Below, in pieces: positions 1 through 9,328 of a stretch of 64,000 nucleotides of DNA. Within the stretch, counting starts at the first letter, position 1; each line of letters starts with the position of its first letter. The notes below the pieces were generated by a model, which was given only the letters and a program-made list of their open reading frames with translations, did not search any database and was not told the DNA's origin. Made by a program: the position numbers and the translations under genes. Source of the DNA: Acinetobacter modestus (GTDB lineage: Bacteria; Pseudomonadota; Gammaproteobacteria; Pseudomonadales; Moraxellaceae); contig NZ_BMDV01000003.1 of the NCBI RefSeq assembly GCF_014636095.1, forward strand, positions 342,096 through 406,095, given 5' to 3'.

Positions 1-801
<801 letters not shown>

Positions 802-1024
802 CTAATCATTAAAAAAGATGGAAGGATATTTACCATGAAATCATAAAAAAAATAAGCTGATTTTGTGATTCAAACTGCAATTAGATACTTGAACAGCTTA
901 AAGGATCTAATCGATCTAACCATAATTATTCCGACTAAAAGGGTTGGTTGATTTCTTGGGTTAAGCTCAGCAGAATGTATTGATAATGCTTGTTGTTGCA
1001 AGCTGAACATCAGATAGGCACGTT

Positions 1025-2395
1025 ATGACTCAAGTTCATTCACTTATTCAAAAATACAATGTTGCAGGACCACGTTACACCAGTTATCCGACTGTTCCGT
1101 ACTGGCAAGAACAAGATTTTAGTTTGGAAATGTGGAAGCAAACTTTAAAACGGGCATTTGATGAGACAAATACGAGTGAAGGGATTAGTTTATATATCCA
1201 TTTGCCATTTTGTGAGAGCTTGTGCACTTTTTGTGGTTGTCATAAGCGTGTGACGAAGCGCCATGAAGTCGAACAACCTTATATTCAAGCTGTGTTAAAA
1301 GAATGGGAGTTGTACTGCCAGTTGCTTGTCGACAAACCGAGGATTAAAGAAATTCACTTGGGGGGAGGAACTCCGACATTTTTCTCTGTACAACACTTGA
1401 TCGAGTTGATTAATGGGTTATTGGCAAATGCAGATGTATCCGATGAATATGAATTTAGTTTCGAAGGGCATCCTAATAATACGACTCGAGAGCATTTACA
1501 AGCCCTATATGATCTTGGTTTTCGCCGAGTGAGTTATGGGGTGCAGGACTATAATGAAAAAGTTCAGAAAGCAATTCACCGTATTCAACCATTTGCTCAT
1601 GTACAACAGGTGACAAATTGGGCACGGGAAATTGGCTATACCTCGATTTCACATGACTTGGTCTTTGGCTTACCATTTCAGAACTTGACGGATGTGTTAC
1701 ACACGATTGAACAAACAAATAGTCTAAAGCCAGATCGTTTGGCATTTTATAGCTATGCTCATGTACCTTGGATTAAGGGCAATGGACAGCGTGGCTTCAA
1801 AGATCAGGACGTACCTAAAGATGAGTTGAAACGCCAGTTATATGAGGAGGGAAAGAGAAAACTTTTAGCACAGGGTTATCATGAAATTGGTATGGATCAC
1901 TTTGCTTTGGAACATGACAAAATGTATCAAGCTTTCCAACAAGAAAATCTGCATCGTAATTTCATGGGGTATACCTCATCAAAAACGCAAGTCATGATTG
2001 GCCTAGGTTTGTCTTCAATTAGTGATAGTTGGTACAGCTTTGCGCAAAATGAAAAAACGCTAGAAGATTATTATGCACGTTTAGAGAAGAATGAGATTCC
2101 TGTATATCGTGGACATCTTTTAACAGAAGAGGATTTAGTCATTCGCCAACATATACTCAATTTAATGTGTTGCTTTAGTACTTCATGGCAGAATGAAGCA
2201 TTGTATTTTCCAGAGTTACCTGAAGTATTAGCACAACTAGAGGAAATGCAGAATGACGGTTTGTTAAAAATTACATCAAAGGATATTCAAGTAACCGAAC
2301 AAGGCAAACCATTCGTAAGAAATATTTGCATGGCATTTGATTTACATCTTCACCGCAAAATACCCAATAACCGTATTTTTTCTATGACGATATAA
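1025..2395 (+). CDS. hemN: Oxygen-independent coproporphyrinogen III dehydrogenase (radical SAM)
   Basis: A 456-residue radical-SAM enzyme doing the same step as HemF without oxygen, using a 4Fe-4S cluster and S-adenosylmethionine. The N-terminal QKYNVAGPRYTSYPTVPYW is typical of true HemN rather than HemW. The cluster motif C63-x3-C67-x2-C70 is followed by C72, as in the E. coli enzyme, and GGGTPTF binds SAM. Length matches the family (about 457). The start ATG at 1025 follows an A/G-rich stretch. With hemF divergently upstream, the cell has both aerobic and anaerobic routes at one locus. No FNR-type site was recognised in the shared intergenic region. Confidence 0.96.
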   Translation: MTQVHSLIQKYNVAGPRYTSYPTVPYWQEQDFSLEMWKQTLKRAFDETNTSEGISLYIHLPFCESLCTFCGCHKRVTKRHEVEQPYIQAVLKEWELYCQLLVDKPRIKEIHLGGGTPTFFSVQHLIELINGLLANADVSDEYEFSFEGHPNNTTREHLQALYDLGFRRVSYGVQDYNEKVQKAIHRIQPFAHVQQVTNWAREIGYTSISHDLVFGLPFQNLTDVLHTIEQTNSLKPDRLAFYSYAHVPWIKGNGQRGFKDQDVPKDELKRQLYEEGKRKLLAQGYHEIGMDHFALEHDKMYQAFQQENLHRNFMGYTSSKTQVMIGLGLSSISDSWYSFAQNEKTLEDYYARLEKNEIPVYRGHLLTEEDLVIRQHILNLMCCFSTSWQNEALYFPELPEVLAQLEEMQNDGLLKITSKDIQVTEQGKPFVRNICMAFDLHLHRKIPNNRIFSMTI

Positions 2396-2446
2396 AATAA
2401 TCGCTTATTTTCGAATTATTATGAGCTTGATTGAATCAAGGATGAC

Positions 2447-3049
2447 TTAGAAGTCATCCTTCTGGTAAAGATGATCCATACGCTCACGTTTGGTCTTTAA
2501 ATATTGTTCATTAAATGGGTTACGACCTACTGTTAACGGTACACGCTCAACCACATTAATGTCTAAATCAGTTAGGGCTTTAAGTTTTAACGGGTTGTTC
2601 GTAATTAACTTAACTTCTTTAATTTGTAGATGATCCAGCATAATGCTACACATATCATAACGACGTGCATCCGCAGGAAGATTTAATAACAGGTTTGCAT
2701 CAACAGTGTCATGCCCTTGATCTTGTAAAGCATAGGCGCGGATTTTATTCGTTAAACCAATCCCACGACCTTCTTGGCGTAGATACAAAATCACACCTTG
2801 ACCTGCTTCATTAATCAAACGTTGAGTCGCTTGTAATTGAGGACCACAGTCACACTTTAATGAAGCGAAAGCATCACCTGTTAAGCATTCTGAATGAATA
2901 CGGACTAAAACAGGTCCTGTTGGAGGAGTTTCTAAACCTTTAGAAAGCGCCACATGTTCTTCGCCCGTTTGAGGGTCTTGAAACACAGAAATATTGAAGT
3001 CACCAAAAGCAGTTGGTAGCTTTGATGTTGCAATAAATTCAATCGGCAC
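2447..3049 (-). CDS. ribA: GTP cyclohydrolase II (riboflavin synthesis)
   Basis: A 200-residue enzyme opening GTP to 2,5-diamino-6-ribosylamino-4(3H)-pyrimidinone 5'-phosphate, the first committed step of riboflavin synthesis. The zinc ligands C55, C66 and C68 (SECLTGDAF...LKCDCG) and the RQEGRGIGL motif at 91-99 are all present. It is a stand-alone RibA, not a RibBA fusion, with length close to E. coli RibA (196). It ends about 50 bases beyond the convergent hemN. No FMN riboswitch was seen in the roughly 300 bases upstream. Confidence 0.96.
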   Translation of the reverse strand: MPIEFIATSKLPTAFGDFNISVFQDPQTGEEHVALSKGLETPPTGPVLVRIHSECLTGDAFASLKCDCGPQLQATQRLINEAGQGVILYLRQEGRGIGLTNKIRAYALQDQGHDTVDANLLLNLPADARRYDMCSIMLDHLQIKEVKLITNNPLKLKALTDLDINVVERVPLTVGRNPFNEQYLKTKRERMDHLYQKDDF

Positions 3050-3354
3050 AGAGAGCTCGCTATGTTAGTAAAAACTGTCAAAGTATAGCTTAATGTGTGA
3101 AGATTGAGTGAATTGGAATTTCTGATTTTTCACATAAGTTTTTCTTTTTCATAGAAAGCACACAATAATGGTTGATAAACAGTGACATAATTCAGGATAA
3201 TCTGTAAGTCAGTTGTTTAAGATTGGCTTGAGAATGTTCAGCACTACATCATTCGCACATGTGGCTGATTGAAGGTAGATCGTATTTAATTGTATGATTG
3301 CCCCCATTTAACCCAGCTTCGGATTTGCCAGGCTTAAAAAGGCTTTGCCACATT

Positions 3355-5250
3355 ATGTTGTATACCGAAATTCCAACTCAACGTCCTGTTACGCCATTGT
3401 TAGATGGAATTGATCATCCACAACAATTACGTCAGCTCGAGCAAAGCCAACTCGCACAAGTGGCGGATGAGTTGCGTCAATATATTTTGTATGCGGCAGG
3501 GCAAAGCGGTGGCCACTTTGGCGCAAATCTTGGTGTAATCGAATTAACGGTTGCACTGCATTATTGTTTTAATACACCGCAAGACCGTTTGGTTTGGGAT
3601 GTGGGTCATCAAGCATATCCACATAAAGTACTGACAGGGCGTCGTGAGCGAATTACTACGATTCGTAGTAAAGATGGTTTAGCCGCTTTCCCTGCGCGTG
3701 AAGAATCTGAATTTGATACCTTTGGTGTAGGGCATTCGTCAACAGCAATTTCTGCAGGTCTGGGAATGTCGCTTGCGCGTCGTTATCAAAAAGATCCGTG
3801 TGATGTGGTTGCAATTGTTGGTGATGGTGCAATGACAGCAGGTATGGCATTTGAAGCTATGAATGATGCAGTTGCACATGATGCTGATCTGATCGTCGTT
3901 TTAAATGATAACGATATGTCGATTTCATGCAGTACGGGTGGCTTTGCAAGACATTTGGCTGCAATTTGGGAAACAGGTCAACTGGTGAATGTCGACGAAC
4001 ATGGCCAAGCCTATGTTCAGCCACATCCGAAGTGGACTTATAACTCACGGTTACATCAATCTGCAACAGATGCAGCGGATAACTTATTTAAAGCGATCGG
4101 TTTTGATTATTTTGGGCCATTTGATGGGCATGATGTTGAACAACTCACACAAGTTTTCCATGCGCTAAAAAAACGTAAAGGCCCTCGTTTAGTTCATATT
4201 TATACCAAAAAGGGTAAAGGATTTGCGCCAGCTGAAGCAGACCCGATTACCTACCATGCTATTACTAAAATTGCACCTACAGCATCTGCTCCTGCAAAAA
4301 AATCACCGCCTAAATACTCAGACGTGTTTGGACAATGGTTATGTGATGAAGCAGCGCAAGATGATCGTTTACTCGCAATCACCCCAGCGATGTGTGAAGG
4401 TTCAGGGATGGTTCAGTTTGCAAAGCAATACCCTGAACGTTTCTTTGACGTGGCGATTGCTGAACAACATGCAGTGACTTTAGCAGCGGGTATGGCGTGT
4501 GAAGGTTTAAAACCTGTTGTAGCAATCTATTCGACCTTTTTACAACGCGGCTATGATCAATTGATCCATGATGTTGCCTTGCAAAATCTAGATGTCACTT
4601 TTGGGATTGATCGTGCTGGTTTAGTCGGTGAAGATGGCCCGACCCATGCAGGTGCATATGATTATGCTTATATGCGTACTGTACCTAACATGGTGATCAT
4701 GGCACCAAAAGATGAAAATGAATGTCGTCAGATGTTGCATACGGCATATCACTATAATGGACCAACTGCCGTACGTTATCCGCGAGGTGTTGGTACAGGT
4801 GCTGAAATCCAACAGCAAATGACTGCTTTAGAAATTGGTAAAGCTGAAATTGTTGCGCAATTTAATCAGGACGCAGATCAGCAGATCAGTATCCTTGCTT
4901 TTGGTAGCCGTGTTGCAGCATCAGTTGAAGCAGCAGAATTATTTGCAAGTAAACATTCGGTTGCTGTACGTGTGGTCAACATGCGGTTTGTAAAACCATT
5001 AGATGAGCAGATACTTCGTGACTTAGCTGCTGACACAAAACTTTTTGTGACTGTAGAAGAACATGCGGTTATGGCTGGTGCGGGAAGTGCAGTAAATGAA
5101 TTTTTAGCACGAGCTAAAATCATTAAGCCAATTTTAAATCTAGGTTTGCCAGATGCATTTTTACATCAAGCAACTCATCAGCAAATGCTCATTGACTGTG
5201 GCTTAGATGGCAAAGGTATTTTGCTTTCAATAGAACAAGCTTGGTTATAA
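3355..5250 (+). CDS. dxs: 1-deoxy-D-xylulose-5-phosphate synthase
   Basis: Dxs condenses pyruvate and glyceraldehyde 3-phosphate into DXP, entering the MEP isoprenoid pathway and thiamine/pyridoxal synthesis. I place the start at ATG 3355 ([11 protein letters not shown]), giving 631 residues; an in-frame TTG at 3298 would add 19 residues unlike the family. The thiamine-diphosphate motif runs from GDG (156-158) to NDND (184-187). Downstream lie the transketolase-type [15 protein letters not shown] segment and the RYPRG strand. E. coli Dxs is 620 residues. The gene appears monocistronic, ending at a hairpin terminator at 5303-5340. Confidence 0.97.
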   Translation: MLYTEIPTQRPVTPLLDGIDHPQQLRQLEQSQLAQVADELRQYILYAAGQSGGHFGANLGVIELTVALHYCFNTPQDRLVWDVGHQAYPHKVLTGRRERITTIRSKDGLAAFPAREESEFDTFGVGHSSTAISAGLGMSLARRYQKDPCDVVAIVGDGAMTAGMAFEAMNDAVAHDADLIVVLNDNDMSISCSTGGFARHLAAIWETGQLVNVDEHGQAYVQPHPKWTYNSRLHQSATDAADNLFKAIGFDYFGPFDGHDVEQLTQVFHALKKRKGPRLVHIYTKKGKGFAPAEADPITYHAITKIAPTASAPAKKSPPKYSDVFGQWLCDEAAQDDRLLAITPAMCEGSGMVQFAKQYPERFFDVAIAEQHAVTLAAGMACEGLKPVVAIYSTFLQRGYDQLIHDVALQNLDVTFGIDRAGLVGEDGPTHAGAYDYAYMRTVPNMVIMAPKDENECRQMLHTAYHYNGPTAVRYPRGVGTGAEIQQQMTALEIGKAEIVAQFNQDADQQISILAFGSRVAASVEAAELFASKHSVAVRVVNMRFVKPLDEQILRDLAADTKLFVTVEEHAVMAGAGSAVNEFLARAKIIKPILNLGLPDAFLHQATHQQMLIDCGLDGKGILLSIEQAWL

Positions 5251-5302
5251 GTCGCTAACGCTTTGTAAATTAGAAAATAATCTTTCGCAAACATTTTTTA
5301 CC

Positions 5303-5340
5303 TAAAAGCCCTTATATTTGATAGAATATGAGGGCTTTTA
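5303..5340 (+). terminator. Rho-independent terminator after dxs
   Basis: AAAAGCCCT and AGGGCTTTT arms enclose an AT-rich extension (TATATT/AATATG) and a short loop. The A-run before and T-run after make it potentially bidirectional. It lies 53 bases after dxs. Confidence 0.85.
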
Positions 5341-5385
5341 TGCATTATTCTTTGTCAAAATCTTCAAATTTGTAGTGGGTGTTCA

Positions 5386-6216
5386 ATGGAACCTATGGTG
5401 GTTATGGCTGCGCGTGCGGCTCAAACAGTTGGTCAAGAGCTTTTAAAGGCACATCAAAATCGTCATAAACTCGATTTACAAGTTGAAGAAAAAGGCATCG
5501 ATGGTCCAGTAACGCGTGTTGACCGTTATATCGAACAGCTTACAATTGATACGCTTCGTAAAAGTTATAAAAACCATAGCTTCCTTGGTGAAGAGTTTGG
5601 CATGCAAGAAGGTAAAGGTCACGATGCAGATTGGTGCTGGGTGATTGATCCTTTAGATGGTACTCAAAACTTTATCAACGGTTTCCCTCATTTCTGTATT
5701 TCTATCGCTGTACAACATAAAGGTGTAACTCAGCACGGTGTGATCTATGATCCAGTGCGTGATGAATTATTCTCTGCAAGCCGTGGTCGTGGCGCAGTCA
5801 TGAACCAACGCCGTATCCGTGTAAATGTTAAAGACTCTTTAGAAAACACATTCCTTGCGGTAGGTCATCCTTATCGTGCGAAACGTAATGGTGAAATCGT
5901 TTCTTATGCGGAACAACATTTCGCTTCTTTGTTGGCTGTAACTAAATCAGGCGCGCAAATCCGTCGTGGTGGTTCTGCTGCTTTGGATTTAGCTTATGTC
6001 GCTGCAGGTCGTTTTGATGGTTTCTTTGAGCTTGGTTTAAAACCGTGGGATATTGCTGCGGGTGAGCTGATTGTAAAAGAAGCGGGCGGTGTAGTCGTTG
6101 ATGCTCGTGGTGGTAATGAATCATTTGATAATGGTCAAGTACTTGCTTGTTCACTTAAAATGTTAAAACCATTGATGCAAACAGTTGTTCCTGCTTGGGG
6201 CGATGCTGCAAAATAA
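5386..6216 (+). CDS. suhB: Inositol monophosphatase family protein (SuhB-like)
   Basis: A 276-residue Mg-dependent phosphatase of the inositol monophosphatase fold. Metal ligands are visible as GEE (68-70), the DPLDGT motif at 88-93 and the C-terminal WDIAAGELIVKEAGG at 221-235. E. coli SuhB (267 residues) also binds RNA polymerase and NusA in rRNA antitermination; whether this protein does so is inferred from family membership. The start ATG at 5386 gives MEPMVVMAARAA, matching the family. A hairpin terminator follows within 15 bases. Confidence 0.93.
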   Translation: MEPMVVMAARAAQTVGQELLKAHQNRHKLDLQVEEKGIDGPVTRVDRYIEQLTIDTLRKSYKNHSFLGEEFGMQEGKGHDADWCWVIDPLDGTQNFINGFPHFCISIAVQHKGVTQHGVIYDPVRDELFSASRGRGAVMNQRRIRVNVKDSLENTFLAVGHPYRAKRNGEIVSYAEQHFASLLAVTKSGAQIRRGGSAALDLAYVAAGRFDGFFELGLKPWDIAAGELIVKEAGGVVVDARGGNESFDNGQVLACSLKMLKPLMQTVVPAWGDAAK

Positions 6217-6229
6217 TTTGCTGAACTCT

Positions 6230-6260
6230 AAAAAAGCCCTCAATATTTGAGGGTTTTTTA
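6230..6260 (+). terminator. Rho-independent terminator after suhB
   Basis: Stem AAAAAAGCCCTCAA / TTGAGGGTTTTTT with a three-base loop followed by a T-run. It separates suhB from the small GTG-initiated gene that starts 21 bases later. Confidence 0.9.
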
Positions 6261-6280
6261 TTTTCGGATCAGGATAAGTT

Positions 6281-6613
6281 GTGAAGATCATTTATGAGGA
6301 TGAGCAGTTTTATATAGAAACCCATCATGAGATACAGGTGGATAAAGTTGAAGAGCAAAATATTGATTTTTGGTTAACTGTTAATAGTAAGACATTTTCT
6401 GGAAGTGCTTTTACATTAGCAAATATTCAATATTTAATGACTAAAGATAATAGAATGGGTGAGTCTGCTTTTGGTTCCTATTTTTGGTGTGCAGATATGC
6501 TTATCCTTAAAGAAATGACTGTGGAATGTTTGGGAAAGGCGATTAAAGATATATTAAGTGATCAATCTTTAGATATAGAGAAGATATTTACTCAAGTAGT
6601 CAATAATCCTTAA
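6281..6613 (+). CDS. Hypothetical small acidic protein
   Basis: A 110-residue open frame from GTG 6281, with no recognised family. No signal peptide or transmembrane segment is visible. It is rich in acidic, aromatic and amide residues (MKIIYEDEQFYIETHHEIQ, FGSYFWCADMLI), a composition seen in small cytoplasmic immunity-like or DUF proteins. The codon use is more AT-rich than its neighbours. It stands alone between the suhB terminator and the helicase leader. Coding status is probable given its continuous frame and plausible protein composition; function is unknown. Confidence 0.6.
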   Translation: MKIIYEDEQFYIETHHEIQVDKVEEQNIDFWLTVNSKTFSGSAFTLANIQYLMTKDNRMGESAFGSYFWCADMLILKEMTVECLGKAIKDILSDQSLDIEKIFTQVVNNP

Positions 6614-6680
6614 TTTTTTCTTTAGTTGTAATTAATATACAAAGAATAAAAGTGATCGAATAGAAAAAACCTATTAAAAA

Positions 6681-6710
6681 AGGTGACTTTTAAAATTATT
6701 CTGCTATAAT
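6681..6710 (+). promoter_or_regulatory. Candidate sigma70 promoter for the helicase leader
   Basis: A perfect TATAAT -10 hexamer lies at 6705-6710, with a weak GGTGAC -35-like element at 6681-6686 at 18-base spacing. Transcription from here would produce a 5' leader of about 270 bases before the helicase ATG, long leaders being common for cold-regulated DEAD-box helicase genes. Confidence 0.6.
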
Positions 6711-6985
6711 CCGCCCACGCACTTAAATTCCAGTTCATTACCTGAACATTCAGTTCTATTCATATTAGCGCACGCTGTCCATAGAGAGGACCATATCTTG
6801 CGCCCAAATCGCTTAGCGATTCTTCAGGTTGAGGCAGTAATCAAGCGTGCGTTTAGTCCACATCGTCGTTATTCGGATTGCCGCTGAACTTCATCTATTT
6901 TCAGCTTGAGTCGCTTTGCCGCTTTTTGCCGATGTCTATTTTTTGTATTTATTAAAATGGAGCACCCATTAGGGTGAAACTCTCT
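6711..6985 (+). promoter_or_regulatory. Long 5' leader of the RNA helicase gene
   Basis: The 372-base gap between the preceding gene and the helicase ATG holds one promoter and this leader. Inside it are a short TTG-initiated reading frame (6798-6887), a small hairpin AATCGC-TTA-GCGATT at 6807-6821, and pyrimidine-rich GCCGCTTTTTGCCG sequences near 6920. I recognise no catalogued riboswitch. A regulatory role is inferred from length and gene type only. Confidence 0.45.
6798..6887 (+). CDS. Possible leader peptide / upstream ORF (29 aa, TTG start)
   Basis: A TTG at 6798 lies 8 bases after a Shine-Dalgarno-like GAGAGGA (6784-6790) and opens a 29-residue frame ending at TGA 6885-6887. The peptide begins MRPNRLAILQ and ends SPHRRYSDCR; it is basic, with six arginines. 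It lies wholly within the helicase leader, about 100 bases before the main start. It could be a regulatory leader peptide or chance. There is no homology evidence. Confidence 0.3.
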   Translation: MRPNRLAILQVEAVIKRAFSPHRRYSDCR

Positions 6986-8908
6986 ATGAGCAAAACTTTT
7001 GCCGAATTTTCTTTGCACGAAACCTTACAACAAGCCCTAGAAGGTTTAGGTTTTACAAGCCCAACTCCTGTGCAAGAACAAGCGATTCCAGCTGCGTTAG
7101 ATGGAAAAGATTTATTAGTTTCAAGCCAGACAGGTTCTGGTAAAACTGCAGCATTTTTACTCCCTACATTAAATGCTTTGGCAGGTCAGGAAACTTTTGT
7201 GCCATTTAAAGAGCGCATGAAAGCTGTGACTCAACCAAGCATCTTGGTTTTATGTCCTACGCGTGAATTGGCTCAACAAGTAAGCCAAGATGCGATTGCA
7301 TTTGTACGTCATATGAAAGGTGTTCGTATTGCTGCAATTATGGGTGGTATGCCTTTTGGTAAGCAAATTCAACAGCTTAAAGGCGCACAAGTGATTGTTG
7401 CAACGCCAGGTCGTTTGCTTGACTTAGTAAATCGTCGCCAATTGAAACTTGATAAAGTTGAATCGTTAATCGTCGACGAAGCTGACCGTATGCTTGATCT
7501 AGGCTTCTCTGAAGATTTAGAAGCAATTGGTGAATTAGCTGCAAACCGTAATCAAACATTAATGTTCTCTGCGACTTTTGCTGATCGTATTATTCGTCTT
7601 GCTGAACGTATGATGAATGATCCACAACGTATCGCAATTGAGACTGGTCACAGCACTAACACTGATGTAACACAAACATTACATTGGACAGATGGCTTTG
7701 AGCATAAGAAAAAATTACTTACTCACTGGTTGTCTGACGAGTCAGTAGATCAAGCTGTTGTCTTTGCAAGCACGCAAGAAGATACAGATATGCTTGCTGA
7801 AGAATTGGCTGAAGCAGGTCACTCAGTTGTTGCATTGCATGGTGCTATGCCACAAACCGTTCGTAACCGTCGTTTACGCAGCATCCGTGAAGGTCGTGCA
7901 AAAATCTTAGTTGCAACTGACGTAGCAGCACGTGGTTTAGACGTACCAACTATTTCTCACGTGATTAACTTCGGTTTACCGATGAAAAACGAAGACTATG
8001 TACACCGTATTGGTCGTACAGGTCGTGCGGGTCGTACTGGTCAAGCGATTACACTTGCGACTTATCGTGAGCGTGGCAAAATCCGTGCGTTAGAAGATTA
8101 TTTAGATGCACGTTTAAATGTATCTGAAATTGAAGGTTTAGAGCCATCTCCACCTCCTGCTCGTTCAGGTCGTGATGGTGGTGGTCGCGGTCGTGATGGC
8201 GGTGGTCGTGGTCGTGGCGGCCGTGATGGCGGTCGTGGTGGTTTTGGTGGTGGTCGTCGTTTTGAAGGCGAGAGCAATTTCAAACGTCGTGAAGGCGGTG
8301 ATGATCGTCCACGTCGTAGCTTCGATGATAAATCACGTGGTGAGCGTCCATCATTCGGTGGTGAAGATCGTCCACGTCGCGAGTTTAATTCTGACCGTCC
8401 ACGTCGTGAAGGTGGTTTTGAAGACCGTCCACGTCGTAACTTTGATGATAAACCACGTGGTGAACGTCCATCATTCGGTGGTGAAGATCGTCCACGTCGC
8501 GAGTTCAATTCAGATCGCCCACGTCGTGAAGGTGGTTTTGAAGATCGTCCAAAGCGTAGTTTTGGTGGTGAAGACCGTCCACGTCGCGAGTTCAATTCAG
8601 ATCGCCCGCGTCGTGAAGGTGGTTTTAATGATAAACCGCGTTTTGACTCGAATGATGACAACCGTGGTAACCGTGTAGATTACAAACCACGTCGTGAAGG
8701 TAGCTTCGGCGACCGTCCAAAGCGCGATTTTGGTGATCGTCCACAGCGTGGTTTCGGTGGTGAAGATCGCCCAAAACGTAGTTTCGGTGGTGAAGACCGT
8801 CCAAAGCGTAGTTTCGGTGGTGAAGACCGTCCAAAGCGTGATTTTGGTGATCGCCCAGCACGTGAAGGTGGCTTCGGTGGTGACCGTCGTCGCAAAAACG
8901 ATTTTTAA
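6986..8908 (+). CDS. rhlE: DEAD-box ATP-dependent RNA helicase with long RG-rich repeat tail (RhlE-like)
   Basis: The start is taken at ATG 6986 (MSKTFAEF), giving 640 residues; an in-frame GTG lies 12 bases upstream. The helicase core has the Q motif (GFTSPTPVQEQAIP), motif I SQTGSGKT (47-54), PTRELA, DEAD (164-167), SAT, ATDVAARGLD and HRIGRTGR (339-346). From about residue 386 the protein becomes a roughly 250-residue basic tail of GGRGRDGG and then repeated DRPRRE/DRPKRSFGGE units, probably disordered and RNA-binding. Such enzymes remodel rRNA and mRNA structure in ribosome assembly and RNA decay. The symbol is by similarity; DeaD-type proteins differ in tail. A terminator follows at 8934. 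Confidence 0.88.
   Translation: MSKTFAEFSLHETLQQALEGLGFTSPTPVQEQAIPAALDGKDLLVSSQTGSGKTAAFLLPTLNALAGQETFVPFKERMKAVTQPSILVLCPTRELAQQVSQDAIAFVRHMKGVRIAAIMGGMPFGKQIQQLKGAQVIVATPGRLLDLVNRRQLKLDKVESLIVDEADRMLDLGFSEDLEAIGELAANRNQTLMFSATFADRIIRLAERMMNDPQRIAIETGHSTNTDVTQTLHWTDGFEHKKKLLTHWLSDESVDQAVVFASTQEDTDMLAEELAEAGHSVVALHGAMPQTVRNRRLRSIREGRAKILVATDVAARGLDVPTISHVINFGLPMKNEDYVHRIGRTGRAGRTGQAITLATYRERGKIRALEDYLDARLNVSEIEGLEPSPPPARSGRDGGGRGRDGGGRGRGGRDGGRGGFGGGRRFEGESNFKRREGGDDRPRRSFDDKSRGERPSFGGEDRPRREFNSDRPRREGGFEDRPRRNFDDKPRGERPSFGGEDRPRREFNSDRPRREGGFEDRPKRSFGGEDRPRREFNSDRPRREGGFNDKPRFDSNDDNRGNRVDYKPRREGSFGDRPKRDFGDRPQRGFGGEDRPKRSFGGEDRPKRSFGGEDRPKRDFGDRPAREGGFGGDRRRKNDF
8285..8890 (+). repeat. Degenerate tandem repeat encoding DRPRRE/DRPKR units
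   Basis: Within the 3' part of the helicase gene, GAAGATCGTCCACGTCGC-like units recur many times, with blocks such as DRPRREFNSDRPRREGGF appearing three times and GGEDRPKRSF tandem at 8757-8840. The repeats are in frame. Their high internal identity makes length change by slippage or recombination likely. Confidence 0.85.
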
Positions 8909-8933
8909 TCGTTAAAAACCGATGAAAAGAAGA

Positions 8934-8960
8934 AGCCAGTTGTAAAACTGGCTTTTTTAT
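8934..8960 (+). terminator. Rho-independent terminator after the helicase gene
   Basis: Stem AGCCAGTT / AACTGGCT with a short loop and a T-rich end, 25 bases after the helicase stop. Confidence 0.88.
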
Positions 8961-8988
8961 TTAGGATTAGTCATGTAAAATTCGAAAA

Positions 8989-9234
8989 ATGTCTACTAAT
9001 TCAAATTTTACAGAAGAAATGAATAGGGTTAAGCAAAATAAAAGTCTTTTAAGTCAAATATGGTCATTCATTTGTGGTGAAGGGCTGCCATGTCTATTTG
9101 TTATTTTAATGCTTTGTAATGGGTTATTTTTTGCATATGCACTTATTGCACGCAATCATACCGACTCTTTGAATGCAAGCTCACAACATGAGCTGAGCAC
9201 AGAAGTTGATAAAAAGAACAATTACATAAATTAA
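8989..9234 (+). CDS. Small single-pass membrane protein of unknown function
   Basis: An 81-residue frame from ATG 8989. Residues about 31-54 (GEGLPCLFVILMLCNGLFFAYALI) form one clear transmembrane helix. The N-terminal part is hydrophilic with several lysines, and the C-terminal tail is polar, ending KKNNYIN. The Shine-Dalgarno is weak. It lies between the helicase terminator and the mla genes and could be independently transcribed. No family recognised. Confidence 0.5.
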   Translation: MSTNSNFTEEMNRVKQNKSLLSQIWSFICGEGLPCLFVILMLCNGLFFAYALIARNHTDSLNASSQHELSTEVDKKNNYIN

Positions 9235-9328
9235 TAATCTTCATACGTAGCATATCAAAATAAAAACAAGCGCTTAATCTTTCAGTGTATAGTATGCGTG
9301 CATAAAAAGTGCAGGAATGAATGCCAGT

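Noticed and set aside
3298..3354. Extended N-terminus of Dxs from a TTG
   Set aside because: The 19 extra residues do not match the Dxs family, and ATG 3355 gives the usual start.
3061..3354. Riboswitch (FMN or TPP) upstream of ribA or dxs
   Set aside because: No conserved FMN-aptamer or TPP-aptamer core was recognised in the 300 bases.
8098..8661. Long minus-strand open frame rich in RRGRSSPP repeats opposite the helicase tail
   Set aside because: It is the antisense of the DRPRR repeat region; the low-complexity repeats keep all frames open. No ribosome site or independent conservation is visible.
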